64,000 bases of DNA from Auricularia sp. M13 (Eukaryota; Basidiomycota; Agaricomycetes; Auriculariales; Auriculariaceae), in assembly GCA_037042915.1 (NCBI GenBank), contig CM073193.1, forward strand, positions 1,426,001-1,490,000. Direction: 5' to 3'. This document shows positions 35,039 through 45,820 of the stretch, one piece after another. The notes beneath the pieces are model-generated. The model was not told where the DNA came from. It saw only the letters and a list, made by a program, of their open reading frames with translations, and searched no databases. Position 1 is the first letter of the stretch. The number at the start of each line of letters is the position of its first letter. Made by a program: the position numbers and the translations under genes.

Positions 35039-36935
35039 ACGGATTTCAAGCGTAGTTGCAACATCGTTAGTGCTGACTGCCTGGCAGAATTATTCTACGT
35101 CTGCAAGGCTTGTGTGCCTCAGAATTCCGGTTTGAATACACTTCCATCCAGAGCCAAAAAGACAAAGTGCAGGTGAAGCACATCTATTCATGAATCAGTG
35201 ACCGCACGGCCTGAGCTATGTCGTTCGTCGTCAGACGGTTGAGTCGGACTTGCAAAACACTCAACCATCTCCTCCCATCGCACCATCGCCGCCCCGCTGG
35301 ATGCGCCCCTGTGCTAACCACAGCAGAGCATCCCTGCTCAGGCACGTCCACGGCCTTACCAAGTGCTATGTACCTTTGCCCGACTTTGCCGCTGACGTCT
35401 TCTGCTCACCCTTGAGCTGAGTGTGCGAGGCAATGACTAGGTATTGTCATTACACGACCGCGTCATGCCGACTAAAATCCGGCTCAGGTCTATGACCATA
35501 CGTGGTTTGGCCTTCGGTGAGTATTTGTACATTTGGTGTTAACACTCTTACTACTACTAGCAAATTTGCCGTCCCTTTGTAGCTTGACGATGAGCCAACG
35601 CCAGCACCAGCACATAAGTAAGTACCCATTGCCATATGCTGCTTCGACTTTGGACTCACAATTCCGATGCAGACGAGAGTGCTAGGATGTCGTGCATATG
35701 CACACCACGGTGAGTGCGTAATTGTCAATTACTGTGAGCACAACGCTCACCAAGTCCTTGCCCTGCAGGAACCGCGCAGCAAGTCGTGACGTGGCCCTGC
35801 CCAGCGAGCTGAGTCTACGGTCGCTCTGATCAGCGCGTAACCCTCGGGCCCGCATTGAGCTGGGCGATGCCCGGCCGGCGCACGTTCAACAGCTCGCCGA
35901 GTACACGGGCACTGACCCTGTGCTCGCTCCTGGGCTCACGCCGCTCGTATGTGTCACACCGCGCACCCAATACTCTTGCTATGCCACTTACGCTCCTCTT
36001 AGCGTTGTTGTGCCCTTCACGGACGGACCCTCTGGCGACGGGCTGTGTGAATAGCATCGACGTCAACAGCAATTGCTGCGGCCGTGTCCGGCTTTCTGTC
36101 AGTCCATTACCTTCTCACCGGCGCATGCTGACTATCACTGCAGCCTCCTGGACGCGAGGCAATGTTTCAGCCATGCGGGGCGCTCGAGGATCGTGGAGAT
36201 GCGCCGAACATGCTATGTGGCGACAACATTGTGCCCGCCGGACGGCTCCAACCACCCGACCGCACGAGCGACGCGGTGCAGTTTCTACATGGGCGACGCG
36301 GCAGCGCCAGTGCTGGAGACGAGGCTGCGCGCCATCGTCGGCGAGGACGGCACGACGAGGGCGGCCGACCACGACTAGCGCGTACGGCCGCAGCGCGCAC
36401 CACTGCAGCATGTATCCACTGGCAGCTGGTCCCCAGCCACCCGTCCCTGTGAGCTGCTGTTTTAACGTACCGTCAAGTGCTCTTGCCCGCGTGTACCGGC
36501 ACTCGACGTGCTGTTAACTAGTCAACGATGCAAAATAGAACTGTTTTAAATCCTTTGTCATTGTTGGTGTGGACCGAAAAGAAAGCAAAAATAGAGCAAA
36601 TCAGTGGTATGTAGGCCCTGGAGCAGCAGGAGCAGATGTTGCTGAGCTCTCCGGAGCGCTCCTGAGCACTCCACATCTGCCAGCTGCAGATCCGGAACCT
36701 CCTCAACGGGGGACGTTGCTCCGGCTGATCCGGCGTTCCGGAGACTCTGGACCGCTCCGAAGCAACGGCGGTTTTCACCGATGTGCGCTCTGATCATACG
36801 TTGATCAGCGCTGGTCACCGCTTATCACTCCACACCGACAACCTATCGGTACTTATCAGGCCTTATAGGCACTTAAGGCATTCTATAGGTGCGTATAGGC
36901 ATGGATCACAGTTCATAGAGCTCTGATAAGAGCAT
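35039..36935. other. 3' part of the Plavaka element
   Basis: Coding-like frames on the plus strand include 35830-36030 (IELGDARPAHVQQLAEYTGT..LSVVVPFTDGPSGDG) and 36170-36378 (DGSNHPTARATRCSFYMGDA..LETRLRAIVGEDGTT). I could not join them confidently. From about 36780 the subterminal repeat region with GATCAGCG and CTTATCAGG words begins. Confidence 0.35.
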
Positions 36936-36938
36936 AAT

Positions 36939-36972
36939 CGCTGATCACCGATTTGCGATTTTTGGGACATGT
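36939..36972 (-). repeat. Plavaka right end: terminal inverted repeat plus ATGT duplication
   Basis: Read on the minus strand from 36968: GTCCCAAAAATCGCAAATCG, then GTGATCAGCG. ATGT follows at 36969-36972 on the plus strand. Confidence 0.8.
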
Positions 36973-37410
36973 CCCTCAAGGATCAACCTCGCCGAGTACT
37001 ATAGCTGTCTTGGGGAACCCAGTAAGCGGATTGACAAGATCCATTACAGTCCGGCGACCCGAAAGTCTGCTCAACGAATGAATGTTAGACCCGTAGAGGA
37101 TCCTCATGGAGGGAATGCGATAGTTTGACAACTGTCTCGTGGAACCGCCGGTGTCCACGGCAAACGTTCTCAGGCAAGGCTTTGACAGGTCTCTGGCTGT
37201 CGACGAGAAATTTAGCGCGCTAAGGAGAATCGAGATGAAATTTTATTTCTTTACGCCCGCGAGAAATCGTTAGGATTACATGCTGGTAAACGTTCAAGGC
37301 GATTGCGATCGGCCGGCACTCATGGAAGCATCGGGGCAGGCGTACATTAGTTGTTTTCAGGGAGTCTGCGATACCTAGCGTAGCCTATTGAGACTTTCTT
37401 GATTGATCCC
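36973..37410. other. spacer between two mobile elements
   Basis: No gene is seen. The sequence is the host flank between the right end of the Plavaka element and the left target duplication of the LINE fragment. Confidence 0.5.
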
Positions 37411-37931
37411 GTGGTATTCATGGATGTTGTAATTCCGCTATATTCGCGCCGTAGGCGTGATGCCGCCAATAAGCGCTAGTCCCTCCCGCACACCGTACAA
37501 GAATACAAGAAGGACAGCCAACATTGTTTTTCCCCTCGAGCCCTCTCCGTCTCAAACGTAGCTTCCGTGTGTAGCTTGGTGCCATGCACCCGTAGACTGG
37601 AGTGTCGGTCCAAAAGTCGACGATTGCGGGCACCGTGTGCCCGCCGAGAAAAAGACTCTACTCCCCCTCCTCGTCCTCCTCGGGCTCCTCCTCCCAGCCC
37701 GAATAATCGTCCTGCTCGTTTCTCCACTCTGGAGCCGCGCGCTCCGCGCGCGGCTCGCCCGTCTTTGTGAACGCTCCCGACTTGCGGAGGAATTCGCTCA
37801 GAGCAGCGATGCCGTTGGGCGTTCCCAGGATATCTGATACCCGCTGCAGTGTATTGCGGGCATGGTCGTATCGTGGGCACTCTCGTAACGTGTGTTCACG
37901 GCTCTGTCTTGGTTCTGTGGTATTCATGGAT
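37411..37931 (-). mobile_element. 5'-truncated LINE fragment with 15-bp target duplication
   Basis: The 15-mer gtggtattcatggat occurs perfectly at 37411-37425 and 37917-37931, enclosing 491 bp. On the minus strand, immediately inside the second copy, translation gives TEPRQSREHTLRECPRYDHA, ILGTPNGIAALSEFLRKSGA and FTKTGEPRAE. This is the C-terminal end typical of mushroom non-LTR reverse transcriptase/RNase H polyproteins (cysteine-histidine REHxLRECP motif, then ALSEFLRKSGAFTKTG). An acidic tail and about 230 bp of 3' UTR follow, ending tacaac with no long poly(A). Loss of the 5' end during target-primed reverse transcription explains the structure. The reverse transcriptase domain itself is absent. 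Confidence 0.82.
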
Positions 37932-38317
37932 CCTAAGGAGCTTTGAACGCCGATGATGGATGGCTTAGCTACACAGCGTGTGTCAGGGTGCATGATGTGT
38001 TCATATTTCGGGCCGACACGCGTCTGCGTCGTGGTTGATGGATTGATGCCAAGGTCGGCGAGGACGGCGGTGCAAACCGTGGCTATGCACTCCCGGCCGC
38101 CATCTCCAAACCGACCTCAGAAACGTAGCATAGAAACAGGACACTCCAATTTCAAGGTGAGCAAATCTGCAAAGATTCTGTGAGCGCCATCGCAGGCGGA
38201 ACGCTCATCGCCTGCTTTGGGAAGTTACAGTTTGCGAGGAAGCGCTGACGATTGACATCGGCACCGCCCGGCACTTCGTACCGAATCTCCGCAGCTTGCG
38301 CTCTTACCGCGACCACG

Positions 38318-40048
38318 ATGTCGCGCCCGTTAACGCTACACCTTTCAGCACTCTCGGACGCTGAATACGATTTATATACAAGCTCACTATCAGAGATATC
38401 AGTGCCGCCCGACCACGATATTCGCACGGATAAATATTGGGAGGACCGCGTAGTGTCGTTGCGGGAAGCTCGCGGCTGGATGCGTGGTCGATACGGCGTC
38501 GACGGCTCTGCAATTGACCGGGTATATCTCAAGTCTATCGGTCGAGTTAACTATATAACTAACGCAGTCAATTACCCAGATATTGAGATATTTTTCGCCA
38601 ACGCTAGGACCAGCCGACACGCTGTCTGCCGGGCAATTCTTCGCCGCAATGCGATTAGTTCTATATGCCCAGCGAGGCGCTGATCCGGAACGCTCTCTCG
38701 TATTTGTGCAGCGTATGTACATTTACTCTGTCACTGGCGTTCACGTGATTCCCTAACGTTGTCGACAGCGCCAGCAACGCCTCGGCCAATGTCGACACCA
38801 ATACCAGACTTACCACCTCCTCCGATACCTGTAGCGGACAAAGACAAGCCACCGCCGCCGCCACCACTAAGCGCAAACCCATTCCAGCGCTCGGCGACAA
38901 TTTCGTTGCGGGCGCCGAAGACGGCACCGCTGCTTACGACTGACCCGTTCTCCGCACCTGCTTCATCATCTGGCAACCCCTTCTTGCGGAACAGCAATGC
39001 TCTTCCAACTCCAGCCACCTCGCCAACACCTTCACATTTCCCACTGCCGCCTGCTAGCGCTATCGGCACGTCTCCGCCGCTCCCGCCGCGGAAACCAAGC
39101 TTCCTGCCGCCTCCGCGGCACCAAGCGTTGTCCACATCATCGACAACCGGCAGTCTTCGTGCAGCACCACCGCCACCGCCCAAACCTGCAAATTTGAGTT
39201 TCAGCACGAGTGGAGCGTCGCACATGACGAGCGAACTCATGACCAAATCGCTTTCTGCGGCGCGCGCGTTAGACGTGCGGCGTCGCGCGGAAAGCGAGCT
39301 CGCCGGCGCGCGCATGCTCGAGGTCATACGCAGCACGACGAGCACGTCCAAGAGCCCGCCGGGGAGCACACGGCCGAGTCCGCCGGCGAGCACGATCTTC
39401 CAGGCGTCGTCATCGTCCGCAAGCGACACGTCGTCGCTAGAACGCGTCGCCACGGCCCAGGCGCCTGCTTTCCCCACGACACCGATCACGACGACGCGCT
39501 TCCCCTCGCCCGAGCGCGAGCGCCCGCCGCCGCTGCTGCGTTCCGCGACGCAGACGCCGCGTTCGGACCCGAACGCCTCATCCGCTGTCGACGATTCGCC
39601 CTTGGCGTCTCCGACCCTCACCGGCGCTGCGCGCCCCGGGCGAAGTAAGTCCGTGCACTCACCCACGGGGTCAGGCCCGCCGCCCATTCCGCGCCGCCCG
39701 CGCCCCGAATCGCTGCAACTCGCACCTGGCGCCCAGGGCACGCTGAAACGCAGCGTCTCCGCCGCGCAGCCGGGCCACCGGCCCAACGGCTCGATCGGCG
39801 GCGGCGGCGGCGGCGGCGCGGACGTGATGGCGAGCCTGCGCGAGAGCTTCGGTGCGCTCGGACTGCAGGCGCGCGACAAGATTGAGCGGATGGAGCAGCG
39901 GATGGAGAAGCGGCTGCGGACGACGTCGGGGCGCGGCGTGGAGAGCGAGCGGCTGGTGGACGAGCCGGGCGGGGGCGTACGAGAGGATGTGACGGGCGAG
40001 GATTCGGACGAGGAGCGGGCAATGAGGGGGTGGCGGCCGCTGCAATAG
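38318..40048 (+). CDS. EH-domain-like, proline-rich protein
   Basis: Three exons (38318-38521, 38580-38712, 38769-40048) give 538 residues in phase. Residues about 1-112 form a helical EF-hand-like module: LHLSALSDAEYDLYTSSLSE, REARGWMRGRYGVDGSAIDR, YFSPTLGPADTLSAGQFFAA and MRLVLYAQRGADPERSLVFV. This resembles an EH domain, with the GQFFAAMRL helix standing for the GxLxxxEFxxAM part. The rest is disordered and proline-rich, with many PPPPP and PPLPPRKP SH3-type motifs and NPF tripeptides (SANPFQRS, SGNPFLRNS). A C-terminal segment reads ASLRESFGALGLQARDKIER, then MEQRMEKRL, and the end is acidic. EH domains bind NPF motifs in endocytosis; NPF plus SH3 ligands here suggest an endocytic or actin-patch adaptor, by inference. 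Confidence 0.7.
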
Positions 40049-42072
40049 ACGGTGAGATGGACGGATTGTGGTTTTGTCGATAGTTGTATTTTTAGACTGC
40101 GGCTCTGCATTTCTCTGTTCGAGATCATCTTGCTCTTCATCTGAGTGGCAATCGTGACTTGTTTTGCGGATCGCATCACGTGCTTGGGTTTCCTATACTG
40201 TGTATACTATACAGTCCTGTGATGCAGACTCTCGAGACTGGAAAATTTTCTGTCTGTTCTCGCCCTCCTACGAATCCAGCCGAAAAATCACACAGCGGCT
40301 ACGGATGCCTCGTATTTAGTACAATAGCAATGAGGTGGACATAGTTGGTAGGCAGGATGCGTTGGTGAACAAGTTAATAAGTGCCGGCCCGGGACATCAT
40401 GATGGAGGTTCGACTCTTCCCCTCCCAGCGACATGCAGCGCATCGAACGCAAAAGATATTCCGTTGCGCTCGCCGACTCGCTGATCAATGTGCAACGCGC
40501 GCCCGCGTGAAAAATACTAGGACGGCGACAGCACGCCATTCAGTCAGTCTCGATTCCATTCGCCATAGCACGGGGTCTCGCATAGCGCTCTGGCGCTGTC
40601 ATTCGCCTTTTCGCGACCGCCCTCCTCGCACAATCATACGAAACAGTATCCCAAGCTCAGGTGCTACGCTTACCGCGGAGTAGTGACCCTGGACGCGCCG
40701 GAGCCGGCGCCTTTCGTTGCCGGTCGCCGCGTCCCGGGTGCGCGATCAGACAGCTGCAACGTGTTGCCGATTTCCAGGCGCTGGCAGCCTAACATCATTC
40801 CAGGGCGCTACTCGATACGTATCCAGCATGTCAGAAACATGCCTCTCTCCGCTATTGCAAGCCTTGAAGCGGCCCTGTATGCTGGCAATCGATGAACTCG
40901 TCCTTCACTCACTACTCCTGTTGCCTTTGCCAAGTCATGACACTCAATCTGTGCATTGAACTATGTCGGCGTTCAGCATCCAACATTGACCTGTCGATAG
41001 CACGCCTGGCATAGGTCGGCTGGGAACTGTTGGCGTATCGAGGCGAAGAGCGTGGGCGATAGGAACCTTTCTGCCTTAGTTTCGATGAATCGAGATCCTT
41101 CCAATTTCCACCGAACAGGACGGAGACCGCTGCAGACTTCAGGGCGCAGTTATGGACGGCGCCTCAGTGGCGTACGATCCACACGAGATAGCAGATTCAT
41201 CGACATAGCCGTGAGATTTTTTTTCTGTTTTTATTGTCTTCTGGGACTGATTGGTCGTTGACACTCCCATATCCGGTTTCTGGGCCTGCCGATCTCGTTT
41301 CCCTCTCCCACGGTTCAACGATGGACCATTCGCAAAGCGCACTAAGCACATCAAAAGCACATAGCGAGAGTTATGGCAGCTTATCGCTAATATGGTCCAG
41401 GAATTGAAAGGCGCAACTTGGGAATCATTGCGATGTGCGGTGCTTTCCGGTGCGTCACCTCCACGCGCTGCCATCTGAAGCACAGATTCACTTACTCGAC
41501 TACAGGCGGCCTCGTGTCCCGATATTTCCCCAAACATAATATTTCGACATCTACAAAAGTGAATGACAGGTTTCGTGGATCTCAATCTGGATTCAGCACA
41601 ATGATGGAACTTGTCCTGGCTTCTGCGCTCTGACCCTGTCTGACAACGATCTACAACAGAGATCTGGAACGTGTCCGTCTCGGGGACGGCGTCCTGCCTA
41701 CCCATACTTACTGGCAGCAGGAACATACTGCTCCTCGCTTGCTGAAGAAAGCGCGCAGGTTCACGTTCGTCAATTCGTAACCCAGTCGTTAACCCGTGTT
41801 TTATGGACCGCAAGAATTGCCAGGTTCTTTTCTCAGCACCGAGCCTGGAACAGAGGTTGGACGGGGTGGCGCGTCCCGTTCCGCACCCACTGAAAAGGTG
41901 CATCTTTGTGGCGCCTGTCATATTCTCGGGTCACATTTGCTTTGACTTCTACCGGGGCTCCGGCTTGCGCACAGCGTTCAGTGTTTCGGAGGCTCACATA
42001 TGAACCTTCGAGCTTCTGCTCTGTTTCCGCCTGCCCACCCATTTTCATTCGCGCCCATGGCTCTCGACGCCG
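40049..42072. other. 2-kb stretch without supported gene
   Basis: A 260-codon minus-strand frame (41921-41139) is present, but its composition looks random. It has no motif and no splice-linked neighbours, so I do not call it. No repeats or RNA genes are evident. Confidence 0.45.
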
Positions 42073-45000
42073 ATGAGGCTGACTCGTCGTCGTCCCGCGG
42101 AAAAATACCACGTTTGTGAAGTACTTTTCTGCGTGCGCGGATTTCTGACGTACATGTCGTTTTACAGCCGATGTTAAGCACAACTTCAAGGACCTGCTCG
42201 GCGACGACGCTCAGATCTGGAGAGATCATGAAAAGGTCGCGGCCGATGAAGACAAGAAGTTAGTTGATAAATGGAACGACGGACTCAACGATCTTGCCAT
42301 CTTCGTTCGTCCTTCCTTCTCGTCTGGAGCTGGAGGCAAGACCTGACGTTATCTATAGGCTGGTTTGTTCTCGGCCGTGACGACTGCCTTCATCATCGAG
42401 TCACTGAAGGACCTGAAGAAAGACTACGCGAAGCTTTCCTTCGACGCTCTTAGTGCTATGGCCTCTGGCCAGACGTACAAACCCCCCGATGAGAAGTTCG
42501 TCGTTCCTGGCAACGCCCGCATCGTCAACTGCGTTTGGATCACCAGCCTCTTGCTCAGCCTATCCGCGGCATTCCTTGCAATTATGGGCAAGGACTGGAT
42601 CAGCATGTACGGGTCGCGACCGGTATGCAATCCTCGCCAATGGGCAGAAATCAGGACATACCGCCTGCGCTATGTCGAGAAATGGCGCATGTCTGGAGTC
42701 ATTGGATCAGCTCCAGTGCTCTTGCATTTATCGCTCATTCTCTTCGCTACAGGCCTTGTTCTGTTCATCTCGGACGACATGATCACGAACTCCCTGACGC
42801 TCCTTCTCTCTCTGATTGCCGGTGGTCTGTACGTGGTCGCGGGACTTTCTGCAGTCCTTTACGATCAAAGCCCATTCAAATCTCCAGAGTCGCAATATCT
42901 CCGAAGGCTCTTTGTGCAGCGATTCAAGCCGCCGACGAAACCCGGGCAGTCACCGTCGCCCGCCGACGCTCTAGCGCCGTCGCCACCGTCAATGACCGCT
43001 GGGCGGATACCCCCTCCGCCTGACGCTTCTCCGTCGTCGTCAATAGCCGCTGGGCGGACAGTTCCTTCCGCTCCGCCTCCGCCGACATCTCCGTCCTTAG
43101 GGCATCAGCCGACATCATTGCCGTCAGCTCCGTCATCGGCTGCTGCGGCAATAGCTCCCTCCGCTCCGTCTCCTCCTCCTTTGTCGTCGGCTGCTGGGGC
43201 AACAGCTTCTTCCGCTCCGCCTCCGCCTCCATCCTCGCCCTCTGGACATCTGCCGCTATCACCGCCGTTGGTGTCGTCGGCTGCTGCGGCAACGGCTCCT
43301 TCCGCTCCGCAACCGCGGTCTCCAACCCCTGGACATCAGCCGGTATCACCGCCGTCAGCTCCGTGGTCCGCTACGTGGCGCCAGTCTGCGGTGGCGCCTT
43401 TCTCGCATGAGAAACTCGCTAAATTTTTCTCGACTGGTTGGGATGAGGTTCATGTGGAACGTGTACCTCATCTTCTAGCCCAGGCACTCTCACGACTCAG
43501 TGATGCCTCGCCCTACCCAACAACTCTGGATTCTATCGTTTTCGCACTCGGGGATGTTCGTGCCGAGCCACAGTTGGCTCTCCATGTGTCTCAAGCGCTC
43601 AAGACCCAGATTCAGCGCTTCATCGGACGGCAGTGGAAAACCAGCAACTTGCGGACCTTGTCGCGATATATTCTTGCCCTACATCATGTGGGGTCAGAGT
43701 TGGAGGATGAACTAGACCTCGTCGTCGTGCTATCAAGATTCGAGAGCCAACTCTCAAGCAAATCAGAGGTGTCTGAGGACATGCTCGTTGCGCTTTTCGT
43801 CGTCCGCGATAAACGGTTCCAGGGCGTCACTCCAAATTTGGTCAGGGCGCTGTGCCCTTCTACCATCGATCCTTGTACTATGACCTCGCTCGTCTTGAAG
43901 TTAACGGCACCTCTGTCAGAGACGCAGGCGACACAACTTGAAGAGACCTGGGCAGTAACGAACTGTGGCATGCTTATTATCCTGATGAGCTCCTGTTGGA
44001 GTTCCATGGCTCATGAGAACACATATCTGGAAGCCCTGCGGGACCTTGTCAACCATTGCATCCTTACCAGTCGTCCTGATGACATACGTTTCCCCGGAGT
44101 GGTGTTCCGTTCTGATGATGTACGTCGTCCCGGAGTTGTATCAGTACCCCACTGACTCTTTCCTCGGACAGCCTTCCAACCCGAACGATGGCCGTTCAAT
44201 AGTCGACATCTTGAGCTACGTCCTCTCCGAAGACAAAATATTCGGCGATCGCCCCGTCAGGAAAGCTGCAGCCGAGCTAGTACGGACGCTCTCAATATCC
44301 GCTCCCGCGGACGAAGGACACCCTGGCCTTGTGTACAGTTTTGGCAGTGGCACGTACGGTCCCAGAAGTTCAAAGGGCACATGCGTGTGGTATGATCGGG
44401 AGCCCGAGCCATGGTCTGCCTCGGAACTCAGCCATATCCGACGGTCTCTGCCTCTGCGCCAGCACCAGGAATTCGCCTGGAACATTGATGATACACCACC
44501 AGGAGCCGAACGCAGCCGTGTCTTCGTCTTATGCCTTATGCGCACTGTTATCAGGCTGCTGTCCCCCCAGCACGCATGGATCGACGCATGGCGAGCGCAA
44601 CCTGACTCGGAACCATCAACGGGACTTGAACTAGCTGGCGGGAGTGTTTCCGACCTAGTCCTCTGTGTGCGCTGCATACACACCCATCTTTGCGGACCTC
44701 GCAGTCCTCTGGACCAGGAGGACAAGGATTCAATTATGCGCGAAATACTGGAGTACGCCGTGCTGTGTAGAGTTCAGGAGGTGGAGGACCCTTGCTTCTG
44801 GGACATCCTTGGTTTCATATCCGACTTCATCTGCGCTCGCCTGGCAAATTACGTAACGCATCCTGATGGGGAGCGACTTTTGCCGCTCTTCCTACGCTCA
44901 GCCGCGCCGCAGGAGACACCTGACGACGGGCGGGGGGGAGAAACCGTTCGGGCGTGGGACCTTGAGGAGCACCTCAAGGCGGGCGCGAAGCGACAAATCG

Positions 45001-45203
45001 ATCCGGGTATGGGCAATACGGAGCGAGAAATGGTGGAGGGCTGCATCAACAAGCTCAAGGCTCTTACACGCCTTGTTCCGAGGGAACCTCTAGCTGGCTG
45101 GAAATCTGTGGAACGAATGCTTGCACCATGGCCGTTGGTGAGTCGACTTCACGGCAAGACAGATCGTGTGCTAACTGTGGGATCAACTAAGCAGCCGATG
45201 TGA
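42073..45203 (+). CDS. DUF6535 membrane protein with proline-rich linker
   Basis: Four phase-consistent exons (42073-42115, 42168-42304, 42359-44119, 44172-45203) give 990 residues. The start at 42073 was chosen because it alone fits the phase of exon 2 (DVKHNFKDLLGDDAQIW). The DUF6535 signature runs over residues about 40-215: WNDGLNDLAIFAGLFSAVTT, AFIIESLKDL, NCVWITSLLLSLSAAFLAIM followed by GKDWI, LHLSLILFATGLVLFISDDM and LSLIAGGLYVVAGLSAVLYD, that is four predicted membrane helices. A linker of about 150 residues of P/S/A-rich imperfect repeats follows (SSAAAATAPSAP types). Then comes a long soluble helical region (HVERVPHLLAQALSRLSDAS, LNSC-poor, EILEYAVLCRVQEVEDPCFW). DUF6535 proteins are abundant in mushrooms and have no known function. 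Confidence 0.8.
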
Positions 45204-45280
45204 CCCTACGATGTCTTCGAACGCGCTCAGAACAAGTAATGCGCAATAAACCTGCTGGAAACAGGGATTTCGTTTTGTTT

Positions 45281-45450
45281 TCTTGTCGACTATGATCTCC
45301 TCTCTGCCTCGTCACATCGCATACACGACTGTCGCCGTTCACGCTCTGCGATTTTGGTTTGCTTTCTAATTTCTTGTCGACTATGATCTCGTCTTTACGT
45401 TGTCCCATCGAATACACGACTGTCTCCGTACACGTTCTGCGATTCTGCAC
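45281..45450. repeat. two-copy 91-bp tandem repeat
   Basis: Copies start at 45281 and 45372 with tcttgtcgactatgatctc. They share the words atcg(c/a)atacacgactgtc and cgttctgcgatt, and differ at scattered positions. They lie in the 3' flank of the DUF6535 gene, so they may be part of its 3' UTR. Confidence 0.75.
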
Positions 45451-45820
45451 GAGAATTTGACTGGAACGCGCGGCTAGCAATACAGTACGAGGCATATGAA
45501 TATTCTTGAGAGCCCCAAGCTTCGAAGAGCGAGCGCAACTACGGCATGATCGCGGGCAAGATCAGTTGCGTGTATTTCCGCAAAACCCAAGCAAACAGCG
45601 TGCGCCAGCAACTCAAGCGAACGGTGCTTCGCGCGGTAATCATCATGTACAGCCGACCAAGCAAGCGATATACGAGAGAAAGCACACTGGGACAAATGAG
45701 AATACATCAAGAAAGTACAGCGCGGCCACGGTCACGGTCATCGTTTGTTTCAAGCAAGGCCGGCACCCAAACGAGGAGAGTAGCAGCAGGAGAAAAACCA
45801 GAGTACATACAGCAAGGCGT
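45451..45820. other. intergenic between convergent genes
   Basis: This is the 3' region between the plus-strand DUF6535 gene and the minus-strand Zn2Cys6 gene. No further gene is seen. Confidence 0.5.

Larger units (their letters stand above)
30696..36968 (-). mobile_element. complete Plavaka (CACTA-type) DNA transposon, 6.27 kb
   Basis: Both ends carry terminal inverted repeats starting GTCCCAAAAA. Over the first 30 bp the left end and the reverse complement of the right end agree at about 23 positions (shared ATCAGC at positions 24-29). ATGT flanks both ends directly (30692-30695 and 36969-36972), giving a 4-bp target-site duplication. Subterminal words such as GATAAGTAC with ATAAGGCC occur near both ends in inverted orientation. 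The element carries a minus-strand transposase (31566-34613) with no stop or frameshift and a plus-strand gene candidate (34699-35038). Plavaka elements are described from mushroom genomes as a branch of the EnSpm/CACTA superfamily. The unbroken transposase suggests a recent or still competent copy. Confidence 0.87.

Noticed and set aside
41139-41921. 260-codon minus-strand frame
   Set aside because: No domain, no coherent hydrophobic or helical pattern, and no splice-linked neighbours; long chance frames occur in GC-rich DNA.
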